Origin: Merdimonas faecigallinarum
GTDB taxonomy: Bacteria; Bacillota; Clostridia; Lachnospirales; Lachnospiraceae
Reading direction: 5' to 3'
NCBI GenBank assembly: GCA_019119285.1
Contig: DWXJ01000063.1
Span: 1-32,974, forward strand
DNA: 32,974 bases
The notes under the pieces were generated by a model that saw only the letters and a list, made by a program, of their open reading frames with translations, searched no databases and was not told the DNA's origin. Each line of letters begins with the position of its first letter. Position 1 is the first letter of the stretch. Below, piece after piece: positions 14,411-23,178 of this stretch. Made by a program: the position numbers and the translations under genes.

Positions 14411-15142
14411 TTATTCCTCCCAGTTATGATATACGTTCTGGACGTCGTCATCATCGTCCAGCATATCCAGTGTTTTCTGGATGGAGGCGATATCCTTCTC
14501 ATCGGTAAGTTCCACATAGGTCTGCGGGATCATCGTCACTTCTGCAGACGCCATCGGAAGTCCTGCCTCCTCCAGCGCGATGCGCACAGCACTGAAATCC
14601 TCCGGGGAAGTCAGGATCTCGTAACTGTCCTCTTCCTCGGCAAAATCTTCTGCGCCTGCGTCCAGAGCCTGCATCATGAGTTCGTCCGCATCTCCTTCGT
14701 ACTCTTCTTTGTCAATAATGATCTGTCCTTTTTTATCGAACATAAAGGAAACGCATCCGGGAGTTCCCACATTGCCGTTTCCCTTGGTAAATGCGTTCTT
14801 TACGTTGGAAGCGGTCCGGTTCTTGTTATCTGTCAGCGTCTCTACAATGATCGCTGTTCCGTTGGGGCCGTATCCTTCGTAAGTAATATATTCGTAATTT
14901 GCCGCATTCGCGTCGCCCTCTGCCCGTTTGATATTTCTTTCGATCGTGTCGTTGGGCATGTTGTTGGCTTTTGCCTTTGCGATCACGTCACGCAGTCTGC
15001 TGTTGTTAGCCGGATCGGAGCTTCCGCCTTCTTTTACCGCAACTGCCAGCTCTTTTCCGATCTTGGTAAAGATTTTTCCTTTTGCTGCGTCATTTTTTTC
15101 TTTTTTGTGCTTAATATTCGCAAATTTTGAATGTCCTGACAT
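14411..15142 (-). CDS. yebC: YebC/PmpR family DNA-binding regulator (TACO1-like)
   Basis: A 243-residue protein starting MSGHSKFANIKHKKEKNDAAKGKIFTKIGKE in sequence order, the invariant YebC N-terminus, followed by the GGSSDPANNSRLRDVIAKAKANNMPND helix region and the GPNGTAIIVETLTDN strand. Length is standard. Members are described as transcription regulators in some bacteria and as translation factors relieving stalling at proline-rich stretches in others; which applies here cannot be told. It has its own promoter at 15189-15217 and leads the unit yebC-unknown-metY. Confidence 0.95.
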   Translation of the reverse strand: MSGHSKFANIKHKKEKNDAAKGKIFTKIGKELAVAVKEGGSSDPANNSRLRDVIAKAKANNMPNDTIERNIKRAEGDANAANYEYITYEGYGPNGTAIIVETLTDNKNRTASNVKNAFTKGNGNVGTPGCVSFMFDKKGQIIIDKEEYEGDADELMMQALDAGAEDFAEEEDSYEILTSPEDFSAVRIALEEAGLPMASAEVTMIPQTYVELTDEKDIASIQKTLDMLDDDDDVQNVYHNWEE

Positions 15143-15188
15143 TTCTACCTTTCCCTCTCTTCGTATCTTATCTTTTCACACTTTTCCT

Positions 15189-15217
15189 ATTCTATCACTC
15201 TTTTTGCTGTTTTTCAA
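15189..15217 (-). promoter_or_regulatory. Promoter of the yebC unit
   Basis: TTGAAA (15217-15212), 17-bp spacer, TAGAAT (15194-15189), both five of six matches. The -35 lies inside the last codons of the CBS protein gene; the start of yebC is about 47 nt downstream of the -10. Confidence 0.6.
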
Positions 15218-15992
15218 TCTTAACTCTCTGGATGATGTTATTATCCACAGATAAAACGGTGAAAAGATATCCTTCGTACTCTACTTCACAGGATTCGTCC
15301 TCCTGCGGGATGCGGTCCAGTTTATCGACCAGGAATCCGTTCAGCGTCTCATACTCGTCTTTCTCAAAAGGAATATTTAAAAGATCCCCCAGATCTTCCA
15401 GATCGGTCATGCCGTCGGCCGCGTAACTTCCGTCGGCCAGCTTTGCCACCATCTGCTCCTCCTCGTCATATTCGTCCAGGATATTTCCCACGATCTCTTC
15501 CAGAATATCTTCCATTGCCACCAGTCCGGAGGTCTGTCCGTATTCATCCAGCACAACCACAATGTGGATCTTTTCCGCCTGCATTTTTTTAAATAGCGTA
15601 TCAATACTTTTGCTCTCCGGCACAAAATACGCCGGACGTATGTAATCGGTCAGCTCCTTTACCGGAACCTTTCTTAAGTTTTCGTTCAGATAACAGCTGA
15701 CTGCTTCCCGCAGATGCAAAAATCCGGTGATCTCATCAATATCTTCATGATAAATGGGGAATCTGGAATAATTCTCCTCCAGCATAAAATGCAGAGCATC
15801 CTCCAGAAGTTCCTCCTCGTCTATGGCGGCTATATTTTTCCGGTGTGTCATAATATCTTTGGCGTCTTTATCCATATACCGGAAAATGTTGCGGATCAAT
15901 ACCGCTGCTTCTTTCTGCATCCCTTCGTCCAGCTTCTCATCTTCCACCTGGAAAATATTTTTCATCCGCTGAAATAAACTACCCTCTTCCAT
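15195..15992 (-). CDS. CBS-domain protein of the CorC/HlyC family
   Basis: A 265-residue soluble protein: an N-terminal helical part (to ~40), two CBS domains (DIMTHRKNIAAIDEEE around 47 and the IRPAYFVPESKSIDTLFKKM region around 118, with VVVLDEYGQTSGLVAMEDILEEIVG near 145), and a C-terminal CorC-HlyC transporter-associated domain (~residues 185-255). Such proteins lack the DUF21 membrane domain and resemble CorC, linked to magnesium/cobalt handling; 'hemolysin' is a historical name and activity is not implied. It begins 22 nt after mazF ends, so it is probably in the alr-mazF transcription unit. An AAGGAG lies about 15 nt upstream of the ATG, a little far. Confidence 0.9.
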   Translation of the reverse strand: MEEGSLFQRMKNIFQVEDEKLDEGMQKEAAVLIRNIFRYMDKDAKDIMTHRKNIAAIDEEELLEDALHFMLEENYSRFPIYHEDIDEITGFLHLREAVSCYLNENLRKVPVKELTDYIRPAYFVPESKSIDTLFKKMQAEKIHIVVVLDEYGQTSGLVAMEDILEEIVGNILDEYDEEEQMVAKLADGSYAADGMTDLEDLGDLLNIPFEKDEYETLNGFLVDKLDRIPQEDESCEVEYEGYLFTVLSVDNNIIQRVKIEKQQKE

Positions 15993-16014
15993 AATCTGCT
16001 TGTTTACTCCTTTG

Positions 16015-16362
16015 CTATGTATGAAGCTCCAGGCTAACCCTTAAAGCTTCATCAACTTTCTCCATAATTTCTTTGTCAAGATGGCAGACCATATCCTTCA
16101 GCCGTTGCTTATCTATGGTGCGCACCTGTTCCAGCAGCACCACCGAATTTTTAACGATCTGGTATCTGCCGGCGTCGATCTCCACGTGGGTCGGCAGTTT
16201 TGCCTTGTTCATCCGTGATGTAATGGCGGCGCAGATAATAGTGGGACTGTGCCGGTTCCCTATATTATTCTGAATAACCAGGACCGGACGGATCCCTCCT
16301 TGTTCTGACCCCACCACAGGACTTAAATCTGCATAATAGATATCTCCACGTCTTACCTGCAC
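16015..16362 (-). CDS. mazF: MazF/PemK family endoribonuclease toxin (EndoA-like)
   Basis: A 115-residue protein nearly collinear with Bacillus EndoA (116 residues): QVRRGDIYYADLSPVVGSEQGG, RPVLVIQNNIGNRHSPTIICAAIT, LPTHVEID, VVLLEQVRTIDKQRL. It cleaves mRNA at short sequence-specific sites. I start it at GTG 16362, which aligns with the family N-terminus and has GGAG 10 nt upstream; the nominal ATG at 16407 adds 15 unlike residues. The gene follows alr as in many Firmicutes, but no antitoxin gene is present: only 90 nt separate it from alr, and that gap has no frame large enough for a MazE. A short GCGCT/AGCGC hairpin lies in the gap near 16430-16445. Confidence 0.92.
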   Translation of the reverse strand: MQVRRGDIYYADLSPVVGSEQGGIRPVLVIQNNIGNRHSPTIICAAITSRMNKAKLPTHVEIDAGRYQIVKNSVVLLEQVRTIDKQRLKDMVCHLDKEIMEKVDEALRVSLELHT

Positions 16363-16452
16363 TTTCTTCACACTCCACTTACTAAAAGATAAGATTAGTA
16401 TTTCCATCTTTTTCGGAAGTATTCCAAAGCGCTGTAAGAGCGCGGGGTTTTT

Positions 16453-17616
16453 CTAAAACCAGTCCATCTGTTCCACGACTTCTCCATGACGGATAAATTC
16501 CCGCGGGATCCGTTTTCCCAGATCACAGACAAATTCATAGTTAAATCTTCCCGACAGATCGCTCAGTGTCTCCACAGGGAGAAATTCATCCCCGTCGCGG
16601 CCGATCAGCACTACCCGGTCTCCATAATCCGCATCCGGGATATCTGTTACATCCACCATCATCTGATCCATGCAGATCCGTCCCCGGATCGGAGCTTTCT
16701 GTCCCCGGATCAGCACATAGCCTTTGTTTGAAAGACTGCGGGGATATCCATCGCCATATCCCACAGGGATCGTGGCCAGTCTGGTCGGACGGTCTGTAAT
16801 ATACGTTCCGCCATAGCTGACCGGCGTGCCTTCCTCCACCCATTTTACATGGGCAGTGTGGCTGATCAGTTCCAGCGCCGGCCGTAACGGCACATTTTCC
16901 TTGTTGACCTCTTCGGAAGGATAGAGTCCGTAAGTAGAGATCCCCGCTCTTACCAGATCCATGTTCGCCTCCGGCACGTCGATGATACCGGCGCTGTTTG
17001 AACAATGATAATAGGGGAATGTAACGCCTCTTTCCGCCAGCTTCTCTTTCATCCAGAGATACTGGGAAAGCTGCTTTTTCGTAAAGGTCTTATCCGTTTC
17101 ATCTGCTTTTGCAAAATGTGTGAAAAGACCTTCCATTTTGATGTGAGGCATCTCGCTCATCCGGACAATATTCTCCACACTTTCTTCATTCACGGGAAGA
17201 CCGATCCTGGACATGCCGGTGTCGATCTTTACATGGATATGAACATCCTTATCCATACGGCATGCAAGATCTGATACTGTCCTGGTAACCTCTTCCCTGT
17301 ACAGGGTCATACGGATCTCATGCTCGATCATAGCTCCCCACTGATCCGGAAATACGGTCCCAAGAACCAGGATGGGCTTTTCAATCCCTTTTTTTCTGAG
17401 GGCCATTGCTTCATCCAGCGTCGCCGTGGCATAGCCCCAGATATAGTCTTTATCCTCCAGAAGTCCGGCGATCTGAACGGCTCCGTGTCCGTAACCGTCT
17501 GTTTTCAACACTGCCATGATCTTTGTGCCGTCCTGGATGTTTTTCTTCATCATTTCCATGTTATACTCGATCGCATCCAGATCAATCTTTGCACAGACTC
17601 TTGTGTATTTGTTCAT
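16453..17616 (-). CDS. alr: Alanine racemase
   Basis: A 387-residue PLP enzyme converting L-alanine to D-alanine for peptidoglycan. The N-terminal barrel has the PLP lysine in MAVLKTDGYGHGAVQIAG (Lys 38), and the catalytic tyrosine lies in TPVSYGGTYITD near 265. C-terminal GRICMDQMMVDVTDIPD is also diagnostic. The start is placed at ATG 17616, seven nt behind AGGAGG; a GTG two codons earlier abuts that site. The ATG overlaps the stop of the upstream NAD(P)HX repair gene (ATGA), implying coupled translation. mazF follows 90 nt downstream. Confidence 0.96.
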   Translation of the reverse strand: MNKYTRVCAKIDLDAIEYNMEMMKKNIQDGTKIMAVLKTDGYGHGAVQIAGLLEDKDYIWGYATATLDEAMALRKKGIEKPILVLGTVFPDQWGAMIEHEIRMTLYREEVTRTVSDLACRMDKDVHIHVKIDTGMSRIGLPVNEESVENIVRMSEMPHIKMEGLFTHFAKADETDKTFTKKQLSQYLWMKEKLAERGVTFPYYHCSNSAGIIDVPEANMDLVRAGISTYGLYPSEEVNKENVPLRPALELISHTAHVKWVEEGTPVSYGGTYITDRPTRLATIPVGYGDGYPRSLSNKGYVLIRGQKAPIRGRICMDQMMVDVTDIPDADYGDRVVLIGRDGDEFLPVETLSDLSGRFNYEFVCDLGKRIPREFIRHGEVVEQMDWF

Positions 17617-19133
17617 ATCCACTCCTCCTTTTCTTTGGAACGATATTCTATGAGTTCCCCAAAAGCCGGTCCTATATGCTCCAGCAGATCTCTTGCCAGC
17701 ACACTGTAGGGTCCTTTTTCCTCTCTTGCCAGATCACCGCATCTGCCGTGGAGATATGTCCCCAGACAGGCAGCGCTTTTACTGTCTTTTTGCTGTACCA
17801 GAAGTCCGGCCAGGATCCCGGCCAGCACGTCCCCAGAACCGCCCTTTGCCATTGCGGCATTTCCCGTGGTATTGAGTACCAGTCCGGATCCGGGAATTCC
17901 GATCAGCGTCCTGGCATCTTTTAAGACGCAGGTAACGGCATGCTTCTCGGTAAAGGTTCTTAAAAGATCCACCCTGTTTTTCTGCAGATCTGAAATGCTG
18001 CTTCCGAGAAGTCTTGACATTTCTTTCATGTGAGGGGTCAGAATCGCTGTTTTACCTGCCAGGAACTCCTGGTATTCCGGATGTGCAGCCAGAAGATTCA
18101 GCCCGTCGGCATCAATAACAAAGGGACCCTTTCCTTTCTCCAGCGTCGATTTCAGGATCTTTGCCGACACTTCCGAGGTGCCGATCCCGGAGCCGATACA
18201 GAACGCGTCCGCCCAGGATAACAGTTCCAGAAGCTTTTGCTGCTCATACGACCGGTACGTACTGACAATCGCTTCCGGCGCCAGGGTCTGCAGGATCTCC
18301 CGGTTCGTCTCCTCTGTATAGATCTGCACCAGGCCGGCTCCGCTTAAATAAGCGGCCATGGCATTCAGATATGCGGCACCGGACATTCCCTTGCTGCCCG
18401 CGATAATCAGGAGTTTCCCAAAAGTTCCCTTGTGAGAATCTTCGGAGCGGACAGGCAGCATCGCCTGATAATCCTTCCGGTCCATCAGATAAATGCCTTC
18501 ATGGCAGACCGGATCAGTCGAAATCCCGATCTCCCAGGGGATCACACTTCCTGCATAAGATCTTCCCGGAGAAAGCATAAGCCCGGTTTTCTTTTTCTGA
18601 AAAGTCACCGTGATATCTGCCCGGAACGCCGTGCCAAGAACCATTCCGGAGTCCGCAGAGATTCCGGAAGGCACATCCACGGCGAATTTAAGTCCCGAAG
18701 AGGCATTCATCTGACGGATCACATCCTGATAAGTCCCTGTGATCTCCCGGTTCAACCCTACGCCAAATACCGCGTCAATGACAATGCTGTACTTCCCGGG
18801 CACATAGCCGTCAAGGATCCGGACGCCCCGGTCTGTAAGAGCAGTCATCTGGATTTCGGTTTCCTTCGAACAGTGATCCTTGTTCCCAACCATACAGACC
18901 ACCGGCTGATATCCCTGTTCCAAAAGGATCCTTGCAATGGCAAAACCATCCCCTCCGTTATTTCCGGAACCGCAGACCACGCAGGGCGCTGAAAGATCAA
19001 GATTCTTTTCTGTCATTACCTGCACACAGCCTTCGGCAGCCCGCTCCATCAAATTAAGAGACGGCACGCCCAGCGTCTCTATGGTATACCGGTCTGCCCG
19101 GCTCATCTGTTTCCCGCTTAATATATAATCCAC
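17613..19133 (-). CDS. nnr: Bifunctional NAD(P)H-hydrate epimerase / ADP-dependent dehydratase
   Basis: A 506-residue metabolite-repair enzyme that restores NAD(P)H from its damaged hydrates. The N-terminal ~215 residues are the YjeF_N epimerase (MSRADRYTIETLGVPSLNLMERA, CGSGNNGGDGFAIARIL), and the rest is the ribokinase-like dehydratase (GTFGKLLIIAGSKGMSGAAY, then NTTGNAAMAKGGSGDVLAGI near 435). The preferred start is GTG 19133, five nt after GGGAGGT; an upstream in-frame ATG at 19220 would run through the rex terminator hairpin and is rejected. Its stop overlaps the alr start by four nt. It probably forms a unit with alr, mazF and the CBS gene. Confidence 0.93.
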   Translation of the reverse strand: MDYILSGKQMSRADRYTIETLGVPSLNLMERAAEGCVQVMTEKNLDLSAPCVVCGSGNNGGDGFAIARILLEQGYQPVVCMVGNKDHCSKETEIQMTALTDRGVRILDGYVPGKYSIVIDAVFGVGLNREITGTYQDVIRQMNASSGLKFAVDVPSGISADSGMVLGTAFRADITVTFQKKKTGLMLSPGRSYAGSVIPWEIGISTDPVCHEGIYLMDRKDYQAMLPVRSEDSHKGTFGKLLIIAGSKGMSGAAYLNAMAAYLSGAGLVQIYTEETNREILQTLAPEAIVSTYRSYEQQKLLELLSWADAFCIGSGIGTSEVSAKILKSTLEKGKGPFVIDADGLNLLAAHPEYQEFLAGKTAILTPHMKEMSRLLGSSISDLQKNRVDLLRTFTEKHAVTCVLKDARTLIGIPGSGLVLNTTGNAAMAKGGSGDVLAGILAGLLVQQKDSKSAACLGTYLHGRCGDLAREEKGPYSVLARDLLEHIGPAFGELIEYRSKEKEEWI

Positions 19134-19195
19134 GAAAGACCTCCCTTTAGCTGTTATATGCGGGCTTCTTCCCGCCCGTTCCCCTGATCTGATAT

Positions 19196-19249
19196 AAAAG
19201 AGCGTGTAGCGGCAGGCCATCGGAAATATGGCTGCCGTTACACGCTTTT
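19196..19249 (-). terminator. Rho-independent-like terminator after rex
   Basis: On the minus strand AAAAGCGTGTAACGGCAG pairs with CTGCCGCTACACGCTCTTTT across a ~15-nt loop, with one mismatch and a 2-nt bulge, and the second arm runs into TTTTATAT. It lies 8 nt after the rex stop codon. Confidence 0.75.
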
Positions 19250-19256
19250 ATCCAAC

Positions 19257-19898
19257 CTATTTATGCTCTTCTTTATAGCGGCTGATGTTATAGGATAACT
19301 GCATCAGGCTCTCTGACAGGTGAACATTTTCCACGATCACATTATCCGGCAGGTTTAAATCTGTATGCGCGAAATTCCAGATCGCGCGCACGCCGTTGTC
19401 TACCAGCAGATTTGCCACCTCGATCGCTTTTTCCTTGGGAATCGTGAGCACACCGATCTCCACATCATTATTCTGGATAAATGTCTTGAGTTCATCCATC
19501 ATACGAACCGGCACGCCGCGGATCGACACGCCCTGAAGCCGCGGATTCACATCAAAGATCCCTTTCAAAATAAACCCGCGCTTCTCAAATGCCGTATAAT
19601 TAGCCAGCGCCTGTCCAAGATTACCGGCGCCGATAATGATGATATTATGGTCTTCTTCCAGTCCCAGGATCTTACCGATCTCGGTGTACAGATATTTTAC
19701 ATTATACCCATATCCCTGCTGTCCGAAACCGCCGAAATTATTCAGATCCTGACGGATCTGAGAAGCCGTGACCTTCATCCGCTTGCTTAAGTCGCCGGAG
19801 GAGATCCGTTCCACGCCATTTTCCAGTAATTCCCCCAAATATCTATAATATCTTGGCAGTCTTCTGATCACTGCCCTGGAAATTCCTCTGTCTTCCAC
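19257..19898 (-). CDS. rex: Redox-sensing transcriptional repressor Rex
   Basis: A 213-residue repressor that senses the NADH/NAD+ ratio and controls fermentation and redox genes. The N-terminal winged helix (ISRAVIRRLPRYYRYLGELLENG, then SQIRQDLNNFGGFGQQGYGYNV) is followed by a Rossmann domain with IIIGAGNLGQALANY near residue 87 and a C-terminal swapped helix. The start is a GTG at 19898 preceded by AAGGTGAAGG. A very good promoter lies upstream and a candidate Rex site (19917-19932) sits between the promoter and the gene, suggesting autoregulation. It is divergent from the ABC-F gene. Confidence 0.96.
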   Translation of the reverse strand: MEDRGISRAVIRRLPRYYRYLGELLENGVERISSGDLSKRMKVTASQIRQDLNNFGGFGQQGYGYNVKYLYTEIGKILGLEEDHNIIIIGAGNLGQALANYTAFEKRGFILKGIFDVNPRLQGVSIRGVPVRMMDELKTFIQNNDVEIGVLTIPKEKAIEVANLLVDNGVRAIWNFAHTDLNLPDNVIVENVHLSESLMQLSYNISRYKEEHK

Positions 19899-19916
19899 TT
19901 GCCTTCACCTTCCATG

Positions 19917-19932
19917 TTGTTTAATCTCACAA
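19917..19932. promoter_or_regulatory. Candidate Rex operator
   Basis: TTGTTTAATCTCACAA is an imperfect palindrome with TTGT/ACAA ends, resembling Rex sites (TTGTTAA-N4-TTAACAA type) but two bases shorter. It lies just downstream of the rex -10. Suggestive only. Confidence 0.35.
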
Positions 19933-19935
19933 ATT

Positions 19936-19964
19936 ATTATATAGAATTGTATTTATAAAGTCAA
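19936..19964 (-). promoter_or_regulatory. Promoter of rex
   Basis: TTGACT (19964-19959), 17-bp spacer, TATAAT (19941-19936): near-consensus sigma-70 type promoter, about 38 nt before the rex start. Confidence 0.8.
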
Positions 19965-19972
19965 ACTTTTAG

Positions 19973-20000
19973 TTGTATTTTGTCTTATTTTCGATATAAT
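19973..20000 (+). promoter_or_regulatory. Promoter of the ABC-F gene
   Basis: TTGTAT (19973-19978), 16-bp spacer, TATAAT (19995-20000), 27 nt before the ABC-F start codon and divergent from the rex promoter. Confidence 0.7.
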
Positions 20001-20027
20001 GAAAACGTACGCATGAAGGAGGAAATT

Positions 20028-21944
20028 ATGATACTAGCCTGTCATAAAATCAATAAATCTTTTGGAGAACACGTCATTATCCGGGACGGTTCTTTTCATA
20101 TTGAAGATCATGAAAAAGCCGCGCTGATCGGATCGAACGGCGCAGGAAAATCCACGCTTCTTAAGATGATCGCAGGAGAACTGCCTTCTGACGGAGGCGA
20201 TATTGTTCTGACCAGGGGCAAGACCCTTGGCTATCTTGCGCAGCATCAGGAAATGCAAAGCGGCAATACCATCTATGAAGAGGTCCGCCTCGCCAAAGCG
20301 GATGTGATCGCCATGGAGCAGCAGATCCGCAGTATCGAACAGGAATTAAAGTCTCTTTCCGGCGACGCTCTTTCGGCCAGACTTGACACCTATACCCGGC
20401 TCACCGCCGCGTTCGAACGGGAAAACGGATATGCATACGAAAGCGAGATCGCCGGCGTTTTAAAGGGACTTGGTTTTGATGAGGAAGAATTTTCCAAGAA
20501 AGTAGATACCTTGTCCGGCGGGCAGAAAACCCGTGTATCCCTGGGCAAGCTTCTTCTCACCAGACCGGATATCCTGCTTCTGGATGAGCCCACCAACCAT
20601 CTGGACCTAAATTCCATCGCCTGGCTGGAAACGTATCTGATGAACTACCACGGCGCGGTACTGATCGTATCCCACGACCGGTACTTTTTAAACCGGGTGG
20701 TCACAAAGGTCCTGGAGATCGAACAGGGCTCCCTTACCACTTACCTTGGAAACTACAGTGATTACGCAGTGAAAAAGCAGCAGATCCGTGAGGCCAGACT
20801 GAAAGAATATCTGAATCAGCAGCAGGAAATCCGCCACCAGGAAGCAGTCATTGAAAAGCTCCGTTCTTTTAACCGGGAAAAATCAATCCGCAGGGCAGAA
20901 AGCCGGGTGAAAATGCTGGATAAGATGGAGCGGGTGGAAAAACCTGTAGAGATGAACACTGAGATCCATCTCACTCTGGAACCGGCCATTGTCAGCGGAA
21001 ATGATGTCCTGTCCGTGGAACATTTAAGCAAATCCTTTCCCGGACAGACACTGTTTACTGATGCGAACTTTGAGATCAAACGCGGTGAACATGTGGCTGT
21101 GATCGGTGATAACGGCACAGGAAAGACAACCCTTCTGAAGATCTTAAATCAGGTGGTTCCCGCAGATACCGGAACCTTTTCACTGGGAACCAACGTGCAG
21201 ATCGGGTATTACGACCAGGAGCATCATGTCCTTCATATGGATAAAACCATTTTTGAAGAAATCTCTGATGATTATCCTTCCCTTACCAACACCCGGATCC
21301 GCAGCATCCTTGCCGCTTTTCTTTTTACCGGGGACGATGTGTTCAAACGGATCGGGGATCTGAGCGGCGGTGAACGGGGACGGGTCTCCCTTGCAAAGCT
21401 GATGCTCTCAGAGGCGAATTTCCTGATCCTGGACGAGCCCACCAACCATCTGGATATCGTGTCCAAGGAAATCCTGGAAAAGGCGTTGAACGATTATACC
21501 GGCACAATTCTCTATGTCTCTCACGACCGGTATTTTATCAATCAGACAGCCACCCGTATCCTGGAACTGACCGGACAGACTTTTGTAAATTATATTGGAA
21601 ACTATGATTATTATCTGGAGAAAAAAGAGGAACTGACATTGGCCTATGGCATCGACGCTTCTTCTTCCAAATCCTCTCCTGTCCAGGAGGAACCTACTGC
21701 TTCCAAACTGGACTGGAAAGAACAAAAGGAAGCCCAGGCCAGGGAACGTAAACGGCAGAACGAACTGAAAAAGACCGAAGACCGGATCACAAAGCTGGAG
21801 GAACGGGACGCTGCTATCGACACATTGATGACGCAGGAGGAAGTATTTACCAACTCTGTGAGATGCCAGGAACTGGCTGCAGAAAAAGCACAGATTGCAG
21901 AAGAACTGGAAGCGCTTTACGAAAAATGGGAGGAGCTGGCTTAA
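20028..21944 (+). CDS. ABC-F family ATPase
   Basis: A 638-residue cytoplasmic protein with two ABC domains and no membrane part. Domain 1 has GSNGAGKST (~residue 36), LSGGQKTRVSLGKLL and LLLDEPTNHLDLNS; the inter-domain arm is a charged helical hairpin (~230-310); domain 2 has GDNGTGKTT (~355), LSGGERGRVSLAKLM and LILDEPTNHLDIVS. A C-terminal charged coiled-coil (~560-638) follows. ABC-F proteins act on ribosomes, either as translation factors or in antibiotic protection; this one resembles housekeeping YdiF/Uup-like members in length, and resistance cannot be inferred. ATG 20028 follows AAGGAGGAAATT; the longer frame from 19980 includes the promoter. It is the only clear plus-strand gene. 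Confidence 0.93.
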   Translation: MILACHKINKSFGEHVIIRDGSFHIEDHEKAALIGSNGAGKSTLLKMIAGELPSDGGDIVLTRGKTLGYLAQHQEMQSGNTIYEEVRLAKADVIAMEQQIRSIEQELKSLSGDALSARLDTYTRLTAAFERENGYAYESEIAGVLKGLGFDEEEFSKKVDTLSGGQKTRVSLGKLLLTRPDILLLDEPTNHLDLNSIAWLETYLMNYHGAVLIVSHDRYFLNRVVTKVLEIEQGSLTTYLGNYSDYAVKKQQIREARLKEYLNQQQEIRHQEAVIEKLRSFNREKSIRRAESRVKMLDKMERVEKPVEMNTEIHLTLEPAIVSGNDVLSVEHLSKSFPGQTLFTDANFEIKRGEHVAVIGDNGTGKTTLLKILNQVVPADTGTFSLGTNVQIGYYDQEHHVLHMDKTIFEEISDDYPSLTNTRIRSILAAFLFTGDDVFKRIGDLSGGERGRVSLAKLMLSEANFLILDEPTNHLDIVSKEILEKALNDYTGTILYVSHDRYFINQTATRILELTGQTFVNYIGNYDYYLEKKEELTLAYGIDASSSKSSPVQEEPTASKLDWKEQKEAQARERKRQNELKKTEDRITKLEERDAAIDTLMTQEEVFTNSVRCQELAAEKAQIAEELEALYEKWEELA

Positions 21945-21958
21945 TAGCCTGCTCCTCC
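21929..21958. terminator. Bidirectional terminator between the ABC-F gene and icd
   Basis: GGAGGAGC (21929-21936) pairs with GCTCCTCC (21951-21958), with an inner GGCT/AGCC extension around TAAT. It is followed by TTCTTTCTT on the plus strand and CATTTTTC on the minus strand. It overlaps the last codons of the ABC-F gene and separates two convergent genes. Confidence 0.72.
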
Positions 21959-21965
21959 TTCTTTC

Positions 21966-23165
21966 TTAAGATAACTTCTTTGCAATTTCTTTGATAAAAT
22001 CTTCGCTGTTAAGTACGGTTGGATTCGGGATGGTCGTGATCAGGGCCAGATCTTTTGTCATGCTGCCTTCCTCAATGGTATCGATCGTCACCTGCTCCAG
22101 CCGGTCCGCGAACTCCATCAGTTCAAAGTTTCCATCCAGCTCTCCTCGTTTACGGAGCGCCCCTGTCCATGCAAAGATCGTAGCCACGGAATTGGTAGAG
22201 GTCTCCTCTCCTGCCAGATGTTTATAATAATGACGCTGCACCGTGCCATGGGCAGCCTCATATTCATAGTATCCTTCCGGAGATACCAGAACAGAGGTCA
22301 TCATGGCAAGGGATCCGAATGCGGAAGACACCATATCGCTCATCACATCTCCGTCATAGTTTTTGCAGGCCCAGATATAGCCGCCTTCTGACTTCATCAC
22401 CCGTGCCACCGCATCATCGATCAGCGTGTAGAAATAGGTGATCCCGGCCTTCTCAAATGCTTCTTTGTACTCCGCATCGTAGATTTCCTGGAAAATATCT
22501 TTAAATGTATGGTCATACTTTTTCGAAATGGTATCTTTGGTGGCAAACCACAGATCCTGCTTTGTGTCCAGCGCATAATTAAAACAGCTTCTTGCAAAAC
22601 TTTCTATGGATGCATTGACATTGTGCATGCCCTGAACGATCCCCGGGCCGTCAAAAGTATGGACCAGTTCTCTTTCTTCTGTTCCGTCTGCGCCTGTATA
22701 GACCAGCTCCACTTTTCCGGCTCCCGGAACTTTCATCTCGGTTCCTTTATAAACGTCTCCGTACGCATGTCTTGCGATCGTGATCGGCTTTTTCCAGTTT
22801 TTCACACAGGGTTCAATACCTTTTACCACGATCGGCGCACGGAACACTGTGCCGTCCAGGATGGCACGGATGGTGCCGTTGGGGCTTTTCCACATTTCTT
22901 TCAGATCATACTCGCTCATACGGGCGGCATTGGGGGTGATCGTAGCGCACTTCACCGCTACCTTATATTTTTTTGTGGCATTTGCGGAATCAATGGTCAC
23001 CTGATCATCCGTCTCATTGCGGTGTTCCAGTCCAAGATCATAATACTCGGTATTCAGCTCAATAAAAGGTTCCAGCAGATGTTCTTTGATCATCTTCCAG
23101 AGGATCCGGGTCATCTCGTCTCCGTCCATCTCTACGATGGGCGTGGTCATCTTAATTTTAGCCAT
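21966..23165 (-). CDS. icd: NADP-dependent isocitrate dehydrogenase (eukaryotic-like subfamily)
   Basis: A 399-residue enzyme that oxidatively decarboxylates isocitrate to 2-oxoglutarate, giving NADPH and the carbon skeleton for glutamate. PIVEMDGDEMTRILW at the N-terminus, KSPNGTIRAILDGTVFRAPI near residue 93, the metal-binding GGYIWACKNYDGDVMSD near 265 and AAHGTVQRHYYKH near 305 place it in the homodimeric, eukaryote-like IDH group rather than the E. coli type. It starts 13 nt after the threonine ammonia-lyase stop and ends at the bidirectional terminator. Confidence 0.95.
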   Translation of the reverse strand: MAKIKMTTPIVEMDGDEMTRILWKMIKEHLLEPFIELNTEYYDLGLEHRNETDDQVTIDSANATKKYKVAVKCATITPNAARMSEYDLKEMWKSPNGTIRAILDGTVFRAPIVVKGIEPCVKNWKKPITIARHAYGDVYKGTEMKVPGAGKVELVYTGADGTEERELVHTFDGPGIVQGMHNVNASIESFARSCFNYALDTKQDLWFATKDTISKKYDHTFKDIFQEIYDAEYKEAFEKAGITYFYTLIDDAVARVMKSEGGYIWACKNYDGDVMSDMVSSAFGSLAMMTSVLVSPEGYYEYEAAHGTVQRHYYKHLAGEETSTNSVATIFAWTGALRKRGELDGNFELMEFADRLEQVTIDTIEEGSMTKDLALITTIPNPTVLNSEDFIKEIAKKLS

Positions 23166-23178
23166 CTCTATCTTCTCC

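Noticed and set aside
19134..19220. Upstream extension of the NAD(P)HX repair gene to an ATG at 19220
   Set aside because: It runs through the rex terminator hairpin, whereas the GTG at 19133 has GGGAGGT at the right distance and matches the family N-terminus.
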